Of a stretch of 64,000 bases of DNA, positions 43,056 through 51,760 are shown in pieces. A program made the translations under genes and the position numbers. The DNA lies in contig NZ_SNXZ01000002.1 in assembly GCF_004362825.1 (NCBI RefSeq), positions 1,359,365 to 1,423,364 on the forward strand, written 5' to 3'. Below the pieces are notes generated by a model, which made no database searches, was not told the origin of the DNA, and saw only the letters and a program-made list of their open reading frames with translations. Origin of the DNA: Labedaea rhizosphaerae. GTDB lineage: Bacteria > Actinomycetota > Actinomycetes > Mycobacteriales > Pseudonocardiaceae. Position 1 is the stretch's first letter. Each line of letters starts with the position of its first letter.

Positions 43056-43378
43056 GCGTCAGGACTCACGGTGCGCCGAATCCATTCGAAGTAGGCGTCA
43101 GTTCCATGCGTCATTTCGATTGCTGTAATTTCGGGGTTATCCCAGGGATGCTCTGCGAGCAGGTGTTCTCGCAATTCAGCGTACCGCGCTGTTTCGGTCT
43201 TCAGAACGATTACCCATTCCTGTCCCTCGCCGAGTTCGCCAAGGTGCCAAAAGACGGTTGTCGCCTGCCCGAGGATTTGCGCACTGGCCGCAAGGCGCTG
43301 ACCGACAGCAGAACGTGCGATACGGATAGCCGTTTCTTGTGTATCGGCAACTGTAACGACTTGCAGGAACTCAGACAT
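43052..43378 (-). CDS. cutA: CutA1-family divalent-cation tolerance protein
   Basis: 108 residues. FLQVVTVADTQETAIRIARSAVGQRLAASAQILGQATTVFWHLGELGEGQEWVIVLKTETARYAELREHLLAEHPWDNPEITAIEMTHGTDAYFEWI follows the CutA ferredoxin-like trimer pattern, including the EW-x-V/I-x-LKT and HPY/HPW-x-x-PEI segments. Linked to copper tolerance in E. coli, though its biochemical role is debated. Convergent with, and overlapping, the XRE gene; both share lower-GC codon use, so they may have arrived together. Confidence 0.9.
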   Translation of the reverse strand: MSEFLQVVTVADTQETAIRIARSAVGQRLAASAQILGQATTVFWHLGELGEGQEWVIVLKTETARYAELREHLLAEHPWDNPEITAIEMTHGTDAYFEWIRRTVSPDA

Positions 43379-43448
43379 GCCAGCGATTCTAGCCGCTTAG
43401 CGTTCATCGGTTCTGGGATGCGATGCGATCAGGCATGGCGGGTCGTCG

Positions 43449-43465
43449 TGAACGTCCAGCGTTCA
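43449..43465. promoter_or_regulatory. Small palindrome between cutA and P450 genes
   Basis: TGAACG-TCCAG-CGTTCA has 6-base perfect arms. It lies about 82 bases beyond the P450 stop and upstream of cutA. It may be a weak terminator hairpin or an operator for cutA. Confidence 0.35.
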
Positions 43466-43546
43466 ACCGCCTGGTGGGTCGCGCAACGGCCGGGGCAGCC
43501 GCCACGAACGCAGCACCCACCAACAGCAGCCGCGCGCCAGCACCAG

Positions 43547-44827
43547 CTACTTCAGCAGGACCGGCAGGGACTCGACACCGTACACAATGGACACCTTGCG
43601 GAACGCCAGCTCCGCCGGGTCCACCGCGAGCTTGATGTCCGGGAACCGGTTCACCAGGGCGGGGTAGGCGATCCGCAGCTCCATCCGGCCCAGCTCGGCG
43701 CCGACGCAGCGGTGGATGCCGTAGCCGAACGCCACGTGCGGTGACAGCGGGCGGGACGGGTCGACCGAGTCCATGTTCTCGCCCAGGCGTGCGTCGCGGT
43801 TGGCGCTGGACAGCGACGCGACGACCACGTCGCCCTTCTCGATGTGGACTCCCCCGATGTCCAGGTCCTTCTTGGCGAACCGCGGGAACGCCACCTGCAC
43901 GACGGTCAGGTAGCGCAACAGCTCCTCGACCAGCTTGTTGACCTCTTCGTCCGTGCCGGCCGCGGCCTTCATGCACGCGGGATCGCGCAGCAGCACGAGC
44001 GCGCCGAGCGACACCATGCTGGCCGTGGTCTCCAGGCCGCCGGTGAGCAGGCCGTCGGCGATGCCGGCCAACTCGTCGTCGGTGAGGTCGTCGCCGTGGT
44101 CCTTGACCAGGCCGCCGAGCAGGCCGTCGCCGGGGTTGCGGCGCTCCTTCTCCACGATGTGCTTGAGGTACTCGACCGACTCGGAGATCGCGCCGACCGC
44201 GGTGGCCGCGCCACCGAACAGGTCGAAGCGCGCGGTCGACAGGCGCTGGAAGTCGGCGCGGTCCTCGTACGGCACGCCGAGCAGCTCGCAGATGGCCAGC
44301 GACGGCACCGGCAGCGCGAACTTCTGCACCAGGTCGACAGGGCCGTCCTCGGCCGCCATGTCGTCGAGCAGCGACTCGACGATCTCCGTGATCCGCGGCT
44401 GCAGCCGGCGCAGCCTGCGCATCGTGAACTCGGGCGTGAGCATCTTGCGCAGCCGCGTGTGATCGGGCGGGTCGGCGAACCCGAGGCCACCCGGGTTGCC
44501 CTCCGTGATCCCCGCGCTGCCGACCAGGTTGCCGAAGTCGTTGGAGAACGCGTCGTGCATGCTCAGCACCTCGCGCACCTCGGCGTGCCCGCTGACCAGC
44601 CACGCGCTGAAGCCGAACGGCGCGTCGAGGTGTTTGATCGGCTCGGTTTCCCGGGCCTGGGCGATCTCCGGCACCGGATCGAGCTCGTCGCGCTTGAGCG
44701 GCCACAGCAGCTTGTCGGGCAGCTTCGACAGGTCGAGCCCGTCGCTGCCGACCTTGGCCAGATACCGCCGTCCAAGCCACGCAATGACCCGGGCTCGCAG
44801 CCCCCGCAGCATCGTGTTCACCGGCAC
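43547..44827 (-). CDS. Cytochrome P450
   Basis: About 426 residues from GTG 44827; GTG 44821, ATG 44812 and an upstream ATG 44905 (452 residues) are other options. I-helix GGLETTAS supplies the oxygen-activating acid/Thr; EELLRYL is the ExxR motif; FGYGIHRCVGAELGRME is the Cys-heme loop. GFADPPDHTRLRKMLTPEFTMRRLRRLQPRI is the usual C-helix heme-propionate region. A soluble bacterial class I enzyme needing ferredoxin partners not found here. Substrate unknown. Divergent from an SHS-type transporter. Confidence 0.93.
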   Translation of the reverse strand: MPVNTMLRGLRARVIAWLGRRYLAKVGSDGLDLSKLPDKLLWPLKRDELDPVPEIAQARETEPIKHLDAPFGFSAWLVSGHAEVREVLSMHDAFSNDFGNLVGSAGITEGNPGGLGFADPPDHTRLRKMLTPEFTMRRLRRLQPRITEIVESLLDDMAAEDGPVDLVQKFALPVPSLAICELLGVPYEDRADFQRLSTARFDLFGGAATAVGAISESVEYLKHIVEKERRNPGDGLLGGLVKDHGDDLTDDELAGIADGLLTGGLETTASMVSLGALVLLRDPACMKAAAGTDEEVNKLVEELLRYLTVVQVAFPRFAKKDLDIGGVHIEKGDVVVASLSSANRDARLGENMDSVDPSRPLSPHVAFGYGIHRCVGAELGRMELRIAYPALVNRFPDIKLAVDPAELAFRKVSIVYGVESLPVLLK

Positions 44828-44978
44828 CCGATCAGCGTAACGAAGTGCGGGCAGCGGCTCCGCGCCCGGCAGGAGAACAAGGAATTTCCGGGACCAATCA
44901 GACACTCGTCTGGTTGATGATCGGTGATCGATTCACACTGGGTGGACGATGCGGCCGGAACTTCGCGAGGAGCGCGGC

Positions 44979-46259
44979 ATGCCCAGGGAACGGCTGACCA
45001 CAGACCAGCGGAACTCTTTCATCGCGGCCCAGCTGGGCTGGACCATGGACGCCTTCGACTACTTCATCGTGCTGTTCGTCTACGCGGACATCGCGAAGAG
45101 CTTCCACATGCAGAAGACCGAGGTGGCCTTCATCACCACGGCGACGCTGCTCATGCGGCCGGTCGGCGCGCTGCTCTTCGGGTTGTGGGCCGACCGGGTC
45201 GGCCGGCGCATCCCGCTGATGACCGACGTCGTCTTCTACTCGATCGTCGGCTTCCTGTGCGCGTTCGCGCCGAACTTCACCGTGCTGATGGTCCTGCGCC
45301 TGCTCTACGGAATCGGCATGGGCGGCGAGTGGGGCCTCGGAGCGGCGCTCGCCATGGAGAAGATCCCGCCGTCACGGCGCGGGTTCTTCTCCGGGCTCCT
45401 GCAGGAGGGCTACTCGTTCGGCTACCTGCTCGCGTCGCTGGCCTCGCTGCTCGTGCTGAACGCGATGGGCCTGTCGTGGCGCTGGCTCTTCGGCCTCTCG
45501 ATCATCCCGGCGCTGATCAGCCTGATCATCCGCTCGCGCGTGCGGGAGTCGGAGGTCTGGGAGAAGGCCCAGGACCGGATGCGGGTCACCAAGACCAGGC
45601 TGCGCGACGTGGTGACCAATCCGGTGATCGTCCGCCGGTTCGTCTACCTGGTCCTGCTGATGACCGCGTTCAACTGGATGAGCCACGGCACCCAGGACGT
45701 CTACCCGACCTTCCTGTCCGCGCACCAGGACGGCGGCGCCGGCATCGACAGCGTCACCGCGAAGTGGATCGCGGTCGTCTACAACATCGGCGCGATCATC
45801 GGCGGGCTGGTCTTCGGCTCGCTGTCCGAGCGCTTCGGCCGCCGCTACACGATCGCGTTCTGCGCCGTGCTCGGTCTGCCGCTCGTGCCGCTGTTCGCCT
45901 ACTCGCACACAGCGTTCCTGTTGTGCCTCGGCTCCTTCCTGATGCAGGTCATGGTGCAGGGCGCGTGGGGGGTCATCCCGGCGCACCTCACCGAGATGTC
46001 CCCCGACGCCATCCGCGGTTTCTACCCCGGCGTGACCTACCAGCTCGGCAACTGCCTTGCCGCGTTCAACCTGCCGATCCAGGAGTCGCTGGCCGAGTCG
46101 CACGGTTACCCGTTCGCACTGGCCGTCACGATCATCCCGGTGCTGATCGCGGTCGCGGCGCTCACGCTCATGGGCAAGGAGGCCAAGGGCATCCGGTTCG
46201 GCACCGACGAGAGCGCCACCCAGCCGGTCTCATCCACTGCGGCGAGCGCGGCCGACTGA
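44979..46259 (+). CDS. SHS-family MFS transporter (lactate/organic-acid type)
   Basis: 426 residues from ATG 44979, placed by GAGGAG seven bases upstream; an earlier ATG at 44949 lacks a site. Twelve predicted helices. [26 protein letters not shown] is the DxFD helix-1 signature of organic-acid symporters; [17 protein letters not shown] is motif [47 protein letters not shown] is characteristic of the sialate:H+ (SHS) and lactate permease group. It would import a carboxylate with protons. Divergent from a P450, with 30 bases of convergent overlap with the HTH-PASTA gene. Confidence 0.88.
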   Translation: MPRERLTTDQRNSFIAAQLGWTMDAFDYFIVLFVYADIAKSFHMQKTEVAFITTATLLMRPVGALLFGLWADRVGRRIPLMTDVVFYSIVGFLCAFAPNFTVLMVLRLLYGIGMGGEWGLGAALAMEKIPPSRRGFFSGLLQEGYSFGYLLASLASLLVLNAMGLSWRWLFGLSIIPALISLIIRSRVRESEVWEKAQDRMRVTKTRLRDVVTNPVIVRRFVYLVLLMTAFNWMSHGTQDVYPTFLSAHQDGGAGIDSVTAKWIAVVYNIGAIIGGLVFGSLSERFGRRYTIAFCAVLGLPLVPLFAYSHTAFLLCLGSFLMQVMVQGAWGVIPAHLTEMSPDAIRGFYPGVTYQLGNCLAAFNLPIQESLAESHGYPFALAVTIIPVLIAVAALTLMGKEAKGIRFGTDESATQPVSSTAASAAD

Positions 46260-46895
46260 CCGGCCGACCTCCTCGTCGTGCGGCGTGTCCTGCATCTTGA
46301 GCCCGACCTGCGGCGTGGGCCGCGGGCGGCGGGGCTCGCGCACGCCCGCGCCGCCACCGCCCGTGCGCGTCCACAGCTTGATCGGCGAGCCGGGCGAGAC
46401 CACCGCGCCGGACTCCGGGCTCTGGTCGGTGACCACCGCGCCGCCCAGGATCAGCTGGGCGATCGGCACGTCGCCGTCGTCGGCGGAGATGCCGACCAGC
46501 CCGCGGCCCTGGAGCGTGTCGCGGGCGTCCTCGACCGTCATGCCGATCACCGACGGCACCGTGACCGTGGCCCCCCGCCGGGCCATGCGAGCCGCCGCGC
46601 GCGACAGGACACCCGCCGGCGCCGGCTCCTGCTCGCCCGGCTCGGCATCGACGTCGCGCCAGCGCTCCCAGGCCGACTGACGGGTCACGCCCAGCTTGAC
46701 CGCGATCTCCGCCCACGACCGGCCCTCGCGGCGGGCTGCGCGGACCGCGGCGAACTCGGTCTCGTCCAGCAGCCGGCGCAGCTGACCGATGTTGTGCAGC
46801 GCGGCCAGGGCATCACCACCGTCCTGGATCCGTGCCCAGGCAAGCAATTCCGCCCAAGACTGCTCACCCTCGCCCCAAGCATCCCGCTGAACCAT
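46230..46895 (-). CDS. Cytoplasmic helix-turn-helix protein with a C-terminal PASTA domain
   Basis: 221 residues from ATG 46895 (GGGGAGG upstream). Residues about 35-82 are helical with a HTH ([26 protein letters not shown]). Residues about 112-177 form one PASTA domain: [26 protein letters not shown]...[22 protein letters not shown]. No signal peptide or membrane helix is present, so the PASTA domain is intracellular, unlike its usual extracellular place in PknB-type kinases and PBPs. It is divergent from a Ser/Thr kinase lacking PASTA. A 16-bp palindrome lies just upstream. DNA-binding regulator is inferred. Confidence 0.8.
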   Translation of the reverse strand: MVQRDAWGEGEQSWAELLAWARIQDGGDALAALHNIGQLRRLLDETEFAAVRAARREGRSWAEIAVKLGVTRQSAWERWRDVDAEPGEQEPAPAGVLSRAAARMARRGATVTVPSVIGMTVEDARDTLQGRGLVGISADDGDVPIAQLILGGAVVTDQSPESGAVVSPGSPIKLWTRTGGGGAGVREPRRPRPTPQVGLKMQDTPHDEEVGRSVGRARRSG

Positions 46896-46914
46896 CGCTT
46901 GCCTCCCCAAATCT

Positions 46915-46952
46915 GTCAGGCCACCCTGACTGTGCTGCAAGGCTACCCTGAC
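46915..46952. promoter_or_regulatory. Palindrome and repeated half-site upstream of HTH-PASTA gene
   Basis: GTCAGG-CCAC-CCTGAC at 46915-46930 has perfect 6-base arms; ACCCTGAC recurs exactly 22 bases later at 46945-46952. Same-face spacing of two turns suggests a multimeric operator, probably autoregulatory. Confidence 0.55.
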
Positions 46953-47016
46953 GTCACCTCGCGGCGCACCTCTCGTTGAGCGTTTGGTGCCCCCTCACGC
47001 GTGGTAGGTGAGACGC

Positions 47017-48243
47017 ATGACCCTTGAGCTCGGCACCGGCGCCGTGCTGCCCGGCGGCTACCGGATCAGTGAACGCATCGGATCCGGTGGGATGGGGGTG
47101 GTTTTCCGGGCGGTCCACCAGGACAGCGGCAAGACCGTCGCGATCAAGCTGTTACGCCCGGGCTCGACCGACCGGCGCTTCCGCGAGGAGGGCCGGGTGC
47201 TGGCCCGGCTCGACCACCCGGGGCTGGTCGCCGTCCTCGACGAGGGCGAGTACCGCGACCGCCCTTTCCTCGTGCTCGCGTACGTGCCTGGCCCGACGCT
47301 GCGTGAGCTGCTGGAACTGGGGCCGATGCGGCCCGGCGAGGTCGCCCGCATCGGCGCCGACCTGGCTCGGACGCTCGCCTACGTGCACGGCCAGGACATC
47401 GTGCACCGCGACGTGAAGCCGTCCAACATCCTGATCACCCAGGACGGCAGACCGGTGCTCAACGACTTCGGCGTGTCCTACCGCCAGGGCCGGACGCGGT
47501 GGACGCAGAGCGGCTTCGTCAACGGCACGGCCGCCTACCTCGCGCCCGAACAGGTCAAGGGTCAGCCGCCCTCGGCCGCACTCGACGTCTACGCGCTGGG
47601 CCTCGTGCTGCTGGAGTGCCTGAGCGGGTTCCCCGAATACGACGGCACCGCGATCGAATGCGCGCTGGCGCGGCTGCACCGCACGCCACGACGGCCGCAC
47701 AACGCACCGGACTGGCTTTCCGACGTCCTGTTGCGGATGACCGCCACCGATCCGGCCCAGCGGCCGACCGCCGCGCAGGCAGCGGAGCTGCTCTCGAGCG
47801 AGGGCCAGGTGGCCGTGCTCGCACCGAACCGCAGGCAGCGGGCCAGGACGGCGTTGCTGGCCGGCGCGGCGACGGTGGCCGCGGCCGGGCTGGTCACGGC
47901 GGCGTGGCTACCGGCCTCGTCGTCGGCGAACACCAGCGGCGAACCGGTGCCCGGGCAGTTCGCGCCGGTGGTGGCCGACCCGCCGGGCACGATTCGCCCC
48001 ACGACCGGCAACAGGGTCGTGCCCGCGGCGGAAACCGTTGCCGCGCACGACAACGCTCACCCGCCGACCCAGGCCCAACACCCCAAGCCCGCCCCGGAGA
48101 AGACCGCACCCAAGACGCAGGTCAAGACCCAGGCCAAGACCAGTCCCCCGTCGGCTCAGCCCGGCCACGGCCCGGGTAGCGGGAAGGGCAAGGGGAAAGG
48201 TGACCACGTGGCGGGATCGCCCTCGTCGGACCCCGCCACGTGA
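47017..48243 (+). CDS. Transmembrane Ser/Thr protein kinase without PASTA domains
   Basis: 408 residues from ATG 47017 (GGTGAG upstream). Kinase domain about 14-265: GSGGMGVVF loop, K44 in VAIK, HRDVKPSN with D132, NDFGVS with D150, APEQVKG. The activation segment (YRQGRTRWTQSGFVNGTAAYLAPE) has several Thr/Ser candidates for autophosphorylation. One membrane helix at about 278-298, then about 110 Pro/Lys/Ser-rich residues outside, with no sensor domain. Likely input must come from partner proteins. The divergent HTH-PASTA protein is a possible substrate or partner (inference). Confidence 0.93.
   Translation: MTLELGTGAVLPGGYRISERIGSGGMGVVFRAVHQDSGKTVAIKLLRPGSTDRRFREEGRVLARLDHPGLVAVLDEGEYRDRPFLVLAYVPGPTLRELLELGPMRPGEVARIGADLARTLAYVHGQDIVHRDVKPSNILITQDGRPVLNDFGVSYRQGRTRWTQSGFVNGTAAYLAPEQVKGQPPSAALDVYALGLVLLECLSGFPEYDGTAIECALARLHRTPRRPHNAPDWLSDVLLRMTATDPAQRPTAAQAAELLSSEGQVAVLAPNRRQRARTALLAGAATVAAAGLVTAAWLPASSSANTSGEPVPGQFAPVVADPPGTIRPTTGNRVVPAAETVAAHDNAHPPTQAQHPKPAPEKTAPKTQVKTQAKTSPPSAQPGHGPGSGKGKGKGDHVAGSPSSDPAT
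48205..48242. terminator. Hairpin shared by kinase and chitinase 3' ends
   Basis: CACGTGGCGGG (48205-48215) pairs perfectly with CCCGCCACGTG (48232-48242). It overlaps the last codons of the kinase gene and lies just beyond the chitinase stop at 48253, so it can serve both strands. Confidence 0.7.
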
Positions 48244-48252
48244 TCACGTGAA

Positions 48253-50124
48253 CTAGCAGGCGCCGTTGTCGGTCCAGACGCCTTGGCTGTTGTTGCCGGG
48301 GGTGTCGCCCTGGGTCCACCACTTCGCGGTCCACTTGTGCCCGTTGTAGGTCACCACCGAGCCACCGGTGTACGCCTGGGTCGAGTTCCAGGCCGCCACC
48401 GAACCGCAACTACCGGCAGGTGGCGTCGACCCACCACCACACACCCCGTTGTCGGTCCAGACGTTCTGGCTGTTGTTGCCCGGGACGTCGCCCTGCGTCC
48501 ACCACTTCGCGGTCCACTTGTGCCCGTTGTAGGAGACGACAGCCCCGCCCGTATAGGCCTGGCTCGCGACCCACGCCGGTTCCGTGCAGCTCTGCGGCGG
48601 CGTCGTGGTGGTCGTCGTCGTGGTGGGCGGCGTGGTCGTCGTGGTGGTGGTCGGCGGCGGACCGTCGCATGAGGACGGTGTGGACGCCAGACCGTCGACG
48701 ACCGAGTGGAACAAGGTCGACGCCGGGTCGAGGTCGTACAGCGAGAACATCATCGCCCCGCCGAGGCCCTTGCAGTGCACGTAATCCATCCGTGCCTTGA
48801 TCGACTGCTTGGACTCGCCGGTGTAGAAGTTGTTCCCGTCGTAGAACCACGCGGACTGGGTCGTGTTGTCGAAGAACGTCGTCGACGGGTTGTCCACCAG
48901 CCCCGTGAGTTCCTTGTACATCGCCGTTCCCGGCGTGTTGCCCGACATCGGGTGCCCCGGCGACGGCCCGGACGCGGCCTGGTAGAGCCCGTGGTTCGCG
49001 CCGGCCGCGACACCGGTCCAGCCGCGGTAGTAGAACGGCACACCGAGGTTCAGCTTGTTCGCCGGGAACCCGCCCGCGATGCCGTACGCGGGATCACCGT
49101 GGATGTAGGCGTTGAAGATCCCGTCGATCGAGTACTTCTCGTTGCCCGGCGGGATCGGCGTCGACGGGTCGTTCGGCGCCGGGTACAGCGGGTCCTGGAA
49201 GTTCGTCGGACCGGTCGCGTCCCACGCGCCGTGCATGTCGTAGCTCATGACGTTGGCGAAGTCGAGGTACTGGTGGATCTTGCCGGTCTCGATCTTCGCG
49301 ACCTTGTCCTGGCCGCCGGGCAGCGCGGCGGAGAGCTTGTAGCCCGACCCGGCCGCGTTGAGCTGGCTGCGGAACTCGGCCAGCAGCGCGGTGAAGTTCT
49401 GGGTGTCGTTCGGGCTGGTGTGGTTGCCGAGGTGACCTGCGCCCGAGGCCGGGTACTCCCAGTCGATGTCGAAGCCGTCGAAGATGCCGGCCGCGGTGCC
49501 GGGCCCGCCGAAGCCACCGGCCGCCGGGATGTTGCCCTTGATGAACATGTCGACGCAGGAGCTGACGAACTTCTTGCGGGAGGCGTCGGTGGCGGCCGCG
49601 TCGGAGAAGTACTTCGAGTAGGTCCAGCCACCAAGGGAAACAAGGACTTTCAGGTTCGGGTGGCGTGCCTTGAGTTCCTGCAACTGGTGGAAGTTGCCGA
49701 CGATCGGCATGTTCCAGGTGTCGGAGGTGCCGTCGACGCTGATGCTCGAGTCGAAGGTCTTCTGGTAGTCGGCGAACTGGTCGCCCGCGCCGTCACCCGC
49801 GTTGGGGTTCTGCTCGCCGGTCGGGCCGGTGTCGCTGGCCTTCGTGGCCTCGAAGCAGGTGAGGTTGGCCGGGTCGATGTTCTCGAAGTCGTACAGGATG
49901 TAGTCGAGGTTGTTGGCGATGGCGTCGACGTTCTTGAGGTAGTACGCGTTCGCGTAGATCGACCACTGGTCGAAGTAGGCAACGCGCACGCCGCCGCTGC
50001 CGGCGGCCGCGTGCGTCTCGGCCGGTGCGGCCGACGACGGCCCGGCCGTCGCGAGCACCATGCCGCTGACGACGGCGGCCGCCGCGGCCGCCGCGCTGAT
50101 GGCGGCGCGGGTGGACTTTCTCAT
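48253..50124 (-). CDS. Secreted GH18 chitinase with two C-terminal chitin-binding modules
   Basis: 623 residues from ATG 50124 (GGGAG upstream). Signal peptide about 1-34 (basic MRKSTR then Ala/Val-rich). GH18 barrel: LVSLGGWTYSKYF, catalytic DGFDIDWEYP at 216-225 with E223 as acid, MSYDMHGAWD, GVPFYYRGW. A Thr/Pro linker then two CBM5/12 modules (each W-x-x-x-QAYTGG..V.YNGHKWTAKWWTQGD.PGNNSQ.VWTDNG). It would hydrolyse chitin chains outside the cell. The tail is nearly identical to that of the next chitinase. It is separated from that gene by a hairpin, so has its own promoter. Confidence 0.95.
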   Translation of the reverse strand: MRKSTRAAISAAAAAAAVVSGMVLATAGPSSAAPAETHAAAGSGGVRVAYFDQWSIYANAYYLKNVDAIANNLDYILYDFENIDPANLTCFEATKASDTGPTGEQNPNAGDGAGDQFADYQKTFDSSISVDGTSDTWNMPIVGNFHQLQELKARHPNLKVLVSLGGWTYSKYFSDAAATDASRKKFVSSCVDMFIKGNIPAAGGFGGPGTAAGIFDGFDIDWEYPASGAGHLGNHTSPNDTQNFTALLAEFRSQLNAAGSGYKLSAALPGGQDKVAKIETGKIHQYLDFANVMSYDMHGAWDATGPTNFQDPLYPAPNDPSTPIPPGNEKYSIDGIFNAYIHGDPAYGIAGGFPANKLNLGVPFYYRGWTGVAAGANHGLYQAASGPSPGHPMSGNTPGTAMYKELTGLVDNPSTTFFDNTTQSAWFYDGNNFYTGESKQSIKARMDYVHCKGLGGAMMFSLYDLDPASTLFHSVVDGLASTPSSCDGPPPTTTTTTTPPTTTTTTTTPPQSCTEPAWVASQAYTGGAVVSYNGHKWTAKWWTQGDVPGNNSQNVWTDNGVCGGGSTPPAGSCGSVAAWNSTQAYTGGSVVTYNGHKWTAKWWTQGDTPGNNSQGVWTDNGAC

Positions 50125-50166
50125 CGTGGGTTCTCCCGAGGGGAAGGGAAGAGGCGTTGGGGTGGC

Positions 50167-50208
50167 CCCGCGGTGGGCGGTTTGGTGTGCGCCCGTGCCC
50201 ACCGCGGG
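50167..50208. terminator. Terminator between the two chitinase genes
   Basis: CCCGCGGTGGGC (50167-50178) and GCCCACCGCGGG (50197-50208) are perfect 12-base arms, 32 bases beyond the upstream chitinase stop on the minus strand. Confidence 0.8.
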
Positions 50209-50239
50209 ACCATGTTCTGGGGGATCAGCGTTCTTGGGA

Positions 50240-51634
50240 TCAGCAGGAACCGTTGTCGGCCCAGACGTTCTGGCTGTTGTTGCCCGGGGTGTCGCCCTGC
50301 GTCCACCACTTCGCGGTCCACTTGTGACCGTTGTAGGTCACCACCGAACCGCCCGTGTACGCCTGCGTGGAGTTCCAGGCCGCGACGGAACCGCAACTAC
50401 CGGCAGGTGGCGTCGAGCCACCACACGCACCGTTGTCGGCCCACACGTCCTGGCTGTTGTTGCCCGGGATGTCGCCCTGCGTCCACCACTTGGCCGTCCA
50501 CTGGTGGCCGTTGTAGGAGACGACGGATCCGCCGGTGTAGGCCTGGGTCGAGTTCCAGGCCGGCGCGGTGCAGTTGCCGGGCGGTGAGGTGGTCGTCGTC
50601 GTGGTGGGCGGCGTGGTGGTGGGCGGGGCGGCGCCCGCGAACTCGGTGGTGAACTTCGTGAAGTCCCAGTCGTTCTGGGGCACGTTGCTGCACACACCGT
50701 TGTCGGTGGTGCCGCTGCACTGCCGGTCGCGGTTGACCGACCAGAAGGTGAACCGGGCGAGGTGGTGGCTCTTCGCGTAGTCGAGCACGGTGCGGAAGTC
50801 CGCCTGGTAGAACATCTCGGCCGCGTCGGACTTGCCGTTCATGCCGGAGAAGCCCTCGTGGCCGTAGGCGGTCGCGCTGTCCCAGCCCATGTGCTGCATC
50901 AGCAGGCCGTGCAACGCCTCGAGCGCGGAGACCTGCGACGAGCCGCCGTTGAAGCCGCCGTCGAAGGGCATGATCGAGAAGTTGTTCGGGGTGAAGCCGA
51001 TGGACTTGGCCTTGTCGATCAGCAGGGTGCCGAACCAGCCGGTGCCCGCCGCCGTGCCCGGCATGGTGACCGAGACGTAGAGGCCGGGGTTGTTGCGCTG
51101 CAACGTCTGCGCGGCGCCCAGCTCGTTGGCGATGGCGGCGTCGTTCTCGTACTCGGGTTCCTCGAGGTCGAAGTCGATCGCCTTGAGGCCGTACTTGTCG
51201 ACCACCTGCTGGTAGGCCGCGGCGGTCGCCGAGACGGTGCCGCAGGTCTGGCCGAGCTTGGTGCCGCCGTAACCGCCGACCGACACCGAGACGTCGCCGC
51301 CGTTGCCGCGGATCCGGTTGATCACCCCGGCGACGGCCGTGTCGCTGCTGACCGGCGACGTCCCGTCCCACGTCGGGGAACAGCCGCCGCCGTTGGGCGC
51401 GAGGATGAACGCGAGCTGGAACGCCTTCTGCCCGGTCGCGTTCATGACCGTGATCGGGTCGGGCGGGTTGTTGCTCTGCGGCATCAGGTACGGCGCGGAG
51501 GCGTACCAGTTGCTGCTCAGCGAATTGACCTGCGCTTGCGGGGTCGCGGCGCCCGCCGCGCTGAGCCCGGTGATAGCGGCTGCGGTGAGTGTGACCGCGG
51601 CCAGCAAGCCGGCGGCCAGGGTGGGTCTGCGCAT
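50240..51634 (-). CDS. Secreted GH18 chitinase (short barrel) with two chitin-binding modules
   Basis: 464 residues from ATG 51634, preceded by GAGGAGGGC. Signal peptide about 1-29. The smaller GH18 barrel carries VSVSVGGYGG and the catalytic KAIDFDLEEPE with D154, D156 and E158; VTMPGTAAG and FTFWSVNRDRQC follow. This branch resembles actinomycete ChiC/ChiD-like exo- or endo-chitinases distinct from the neighbour's. A Thr/Pro linker leads to two CBM5/12 modules almost identical to those of 48253-50124. A DasR-like site lies about 101 bases upstream, so induction by N-acetylglucosamine or chitobiose is likely. Confidence 0.95.
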   Translation of the reverse strand: MRRPTLAAGLLAAVTLTAAAITGLSAAGAATPQAQVNSLSSNWYASAPYLMPQSNNPPDPITVMNATGQKAFQLAFILAPNGGGCSPTWDGTSPVSSDTAVAGVINRIRGNGGDVSVSVGGYGGTKLGQTCGTVSATAAAYQQVVDKYGLKAIDFDLEEPEYENDAAIANELGAAQTLQRNNPGLYVSVTMPGTAAGTGWFGTLLIDKAKSIGFTPNNFSIMPFDGGFNGGSSQVSALEALHGLLMQHMGWDSATAYGHEGFSGMNGKSDAAEMFYQADFRTVLDYAKSHHLARFTFWSVNRDRQCSGTTDNGVCSNVPQNDWDFTKFTTEFAGAAPPTTTPPTTTTTTSPPGNCTAPAWNSTQAYTGGSVVSYNGHQWTAKWWTQGDIPGNNSQDVWADNGACGGSTPPAGSCGSVAAWNSTQAYTGGSVVTYNGHKWTAKWWTQGDTPGNNSQNVWADNGSC

Positions 51635-51734
51635 CTGCCCTCCTCACGGACAGTGACCGTCAGAACCTAAACAGGAAAGCTTGTTTCTGGAAACTTCCTT
51701 TACTGTGACGCAGGGCACCCCGCGAAGTCAACTG

Positions 51735-51748
51735 TTGGCCTAGACCAA
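51735..51748. promoter_or_regulatory. DasR-like (dre) site upstream of chitinase
   Basis: TTGGCCTAGACCAA matches the dre core TGGTCTAGACCA with one change and is almost fully palindromic. It lies 101 bases upstream of the chitinase ATG, where DasR sites control chitinases in Streptomyces. A second palindrome, GTTTCTGGAAAC, is at 51683-51694. Confidence 0.75.
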
Positions 51749-51760
51749 TCTGTCCGACCC

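Noticed and set aside
43404-44780. A 458-codon minus-strand frame over the P450 gene.
   Set aside because: It is a shifted shadow of the P450 gene, Arg/Gly-rich, without the heme-binding loop in that frame.
43547-44827. P450 as the missing conservon component.
   Set aside because: It is 14 kb from cvnABCD, separated by many unrelated genes in other orientations.
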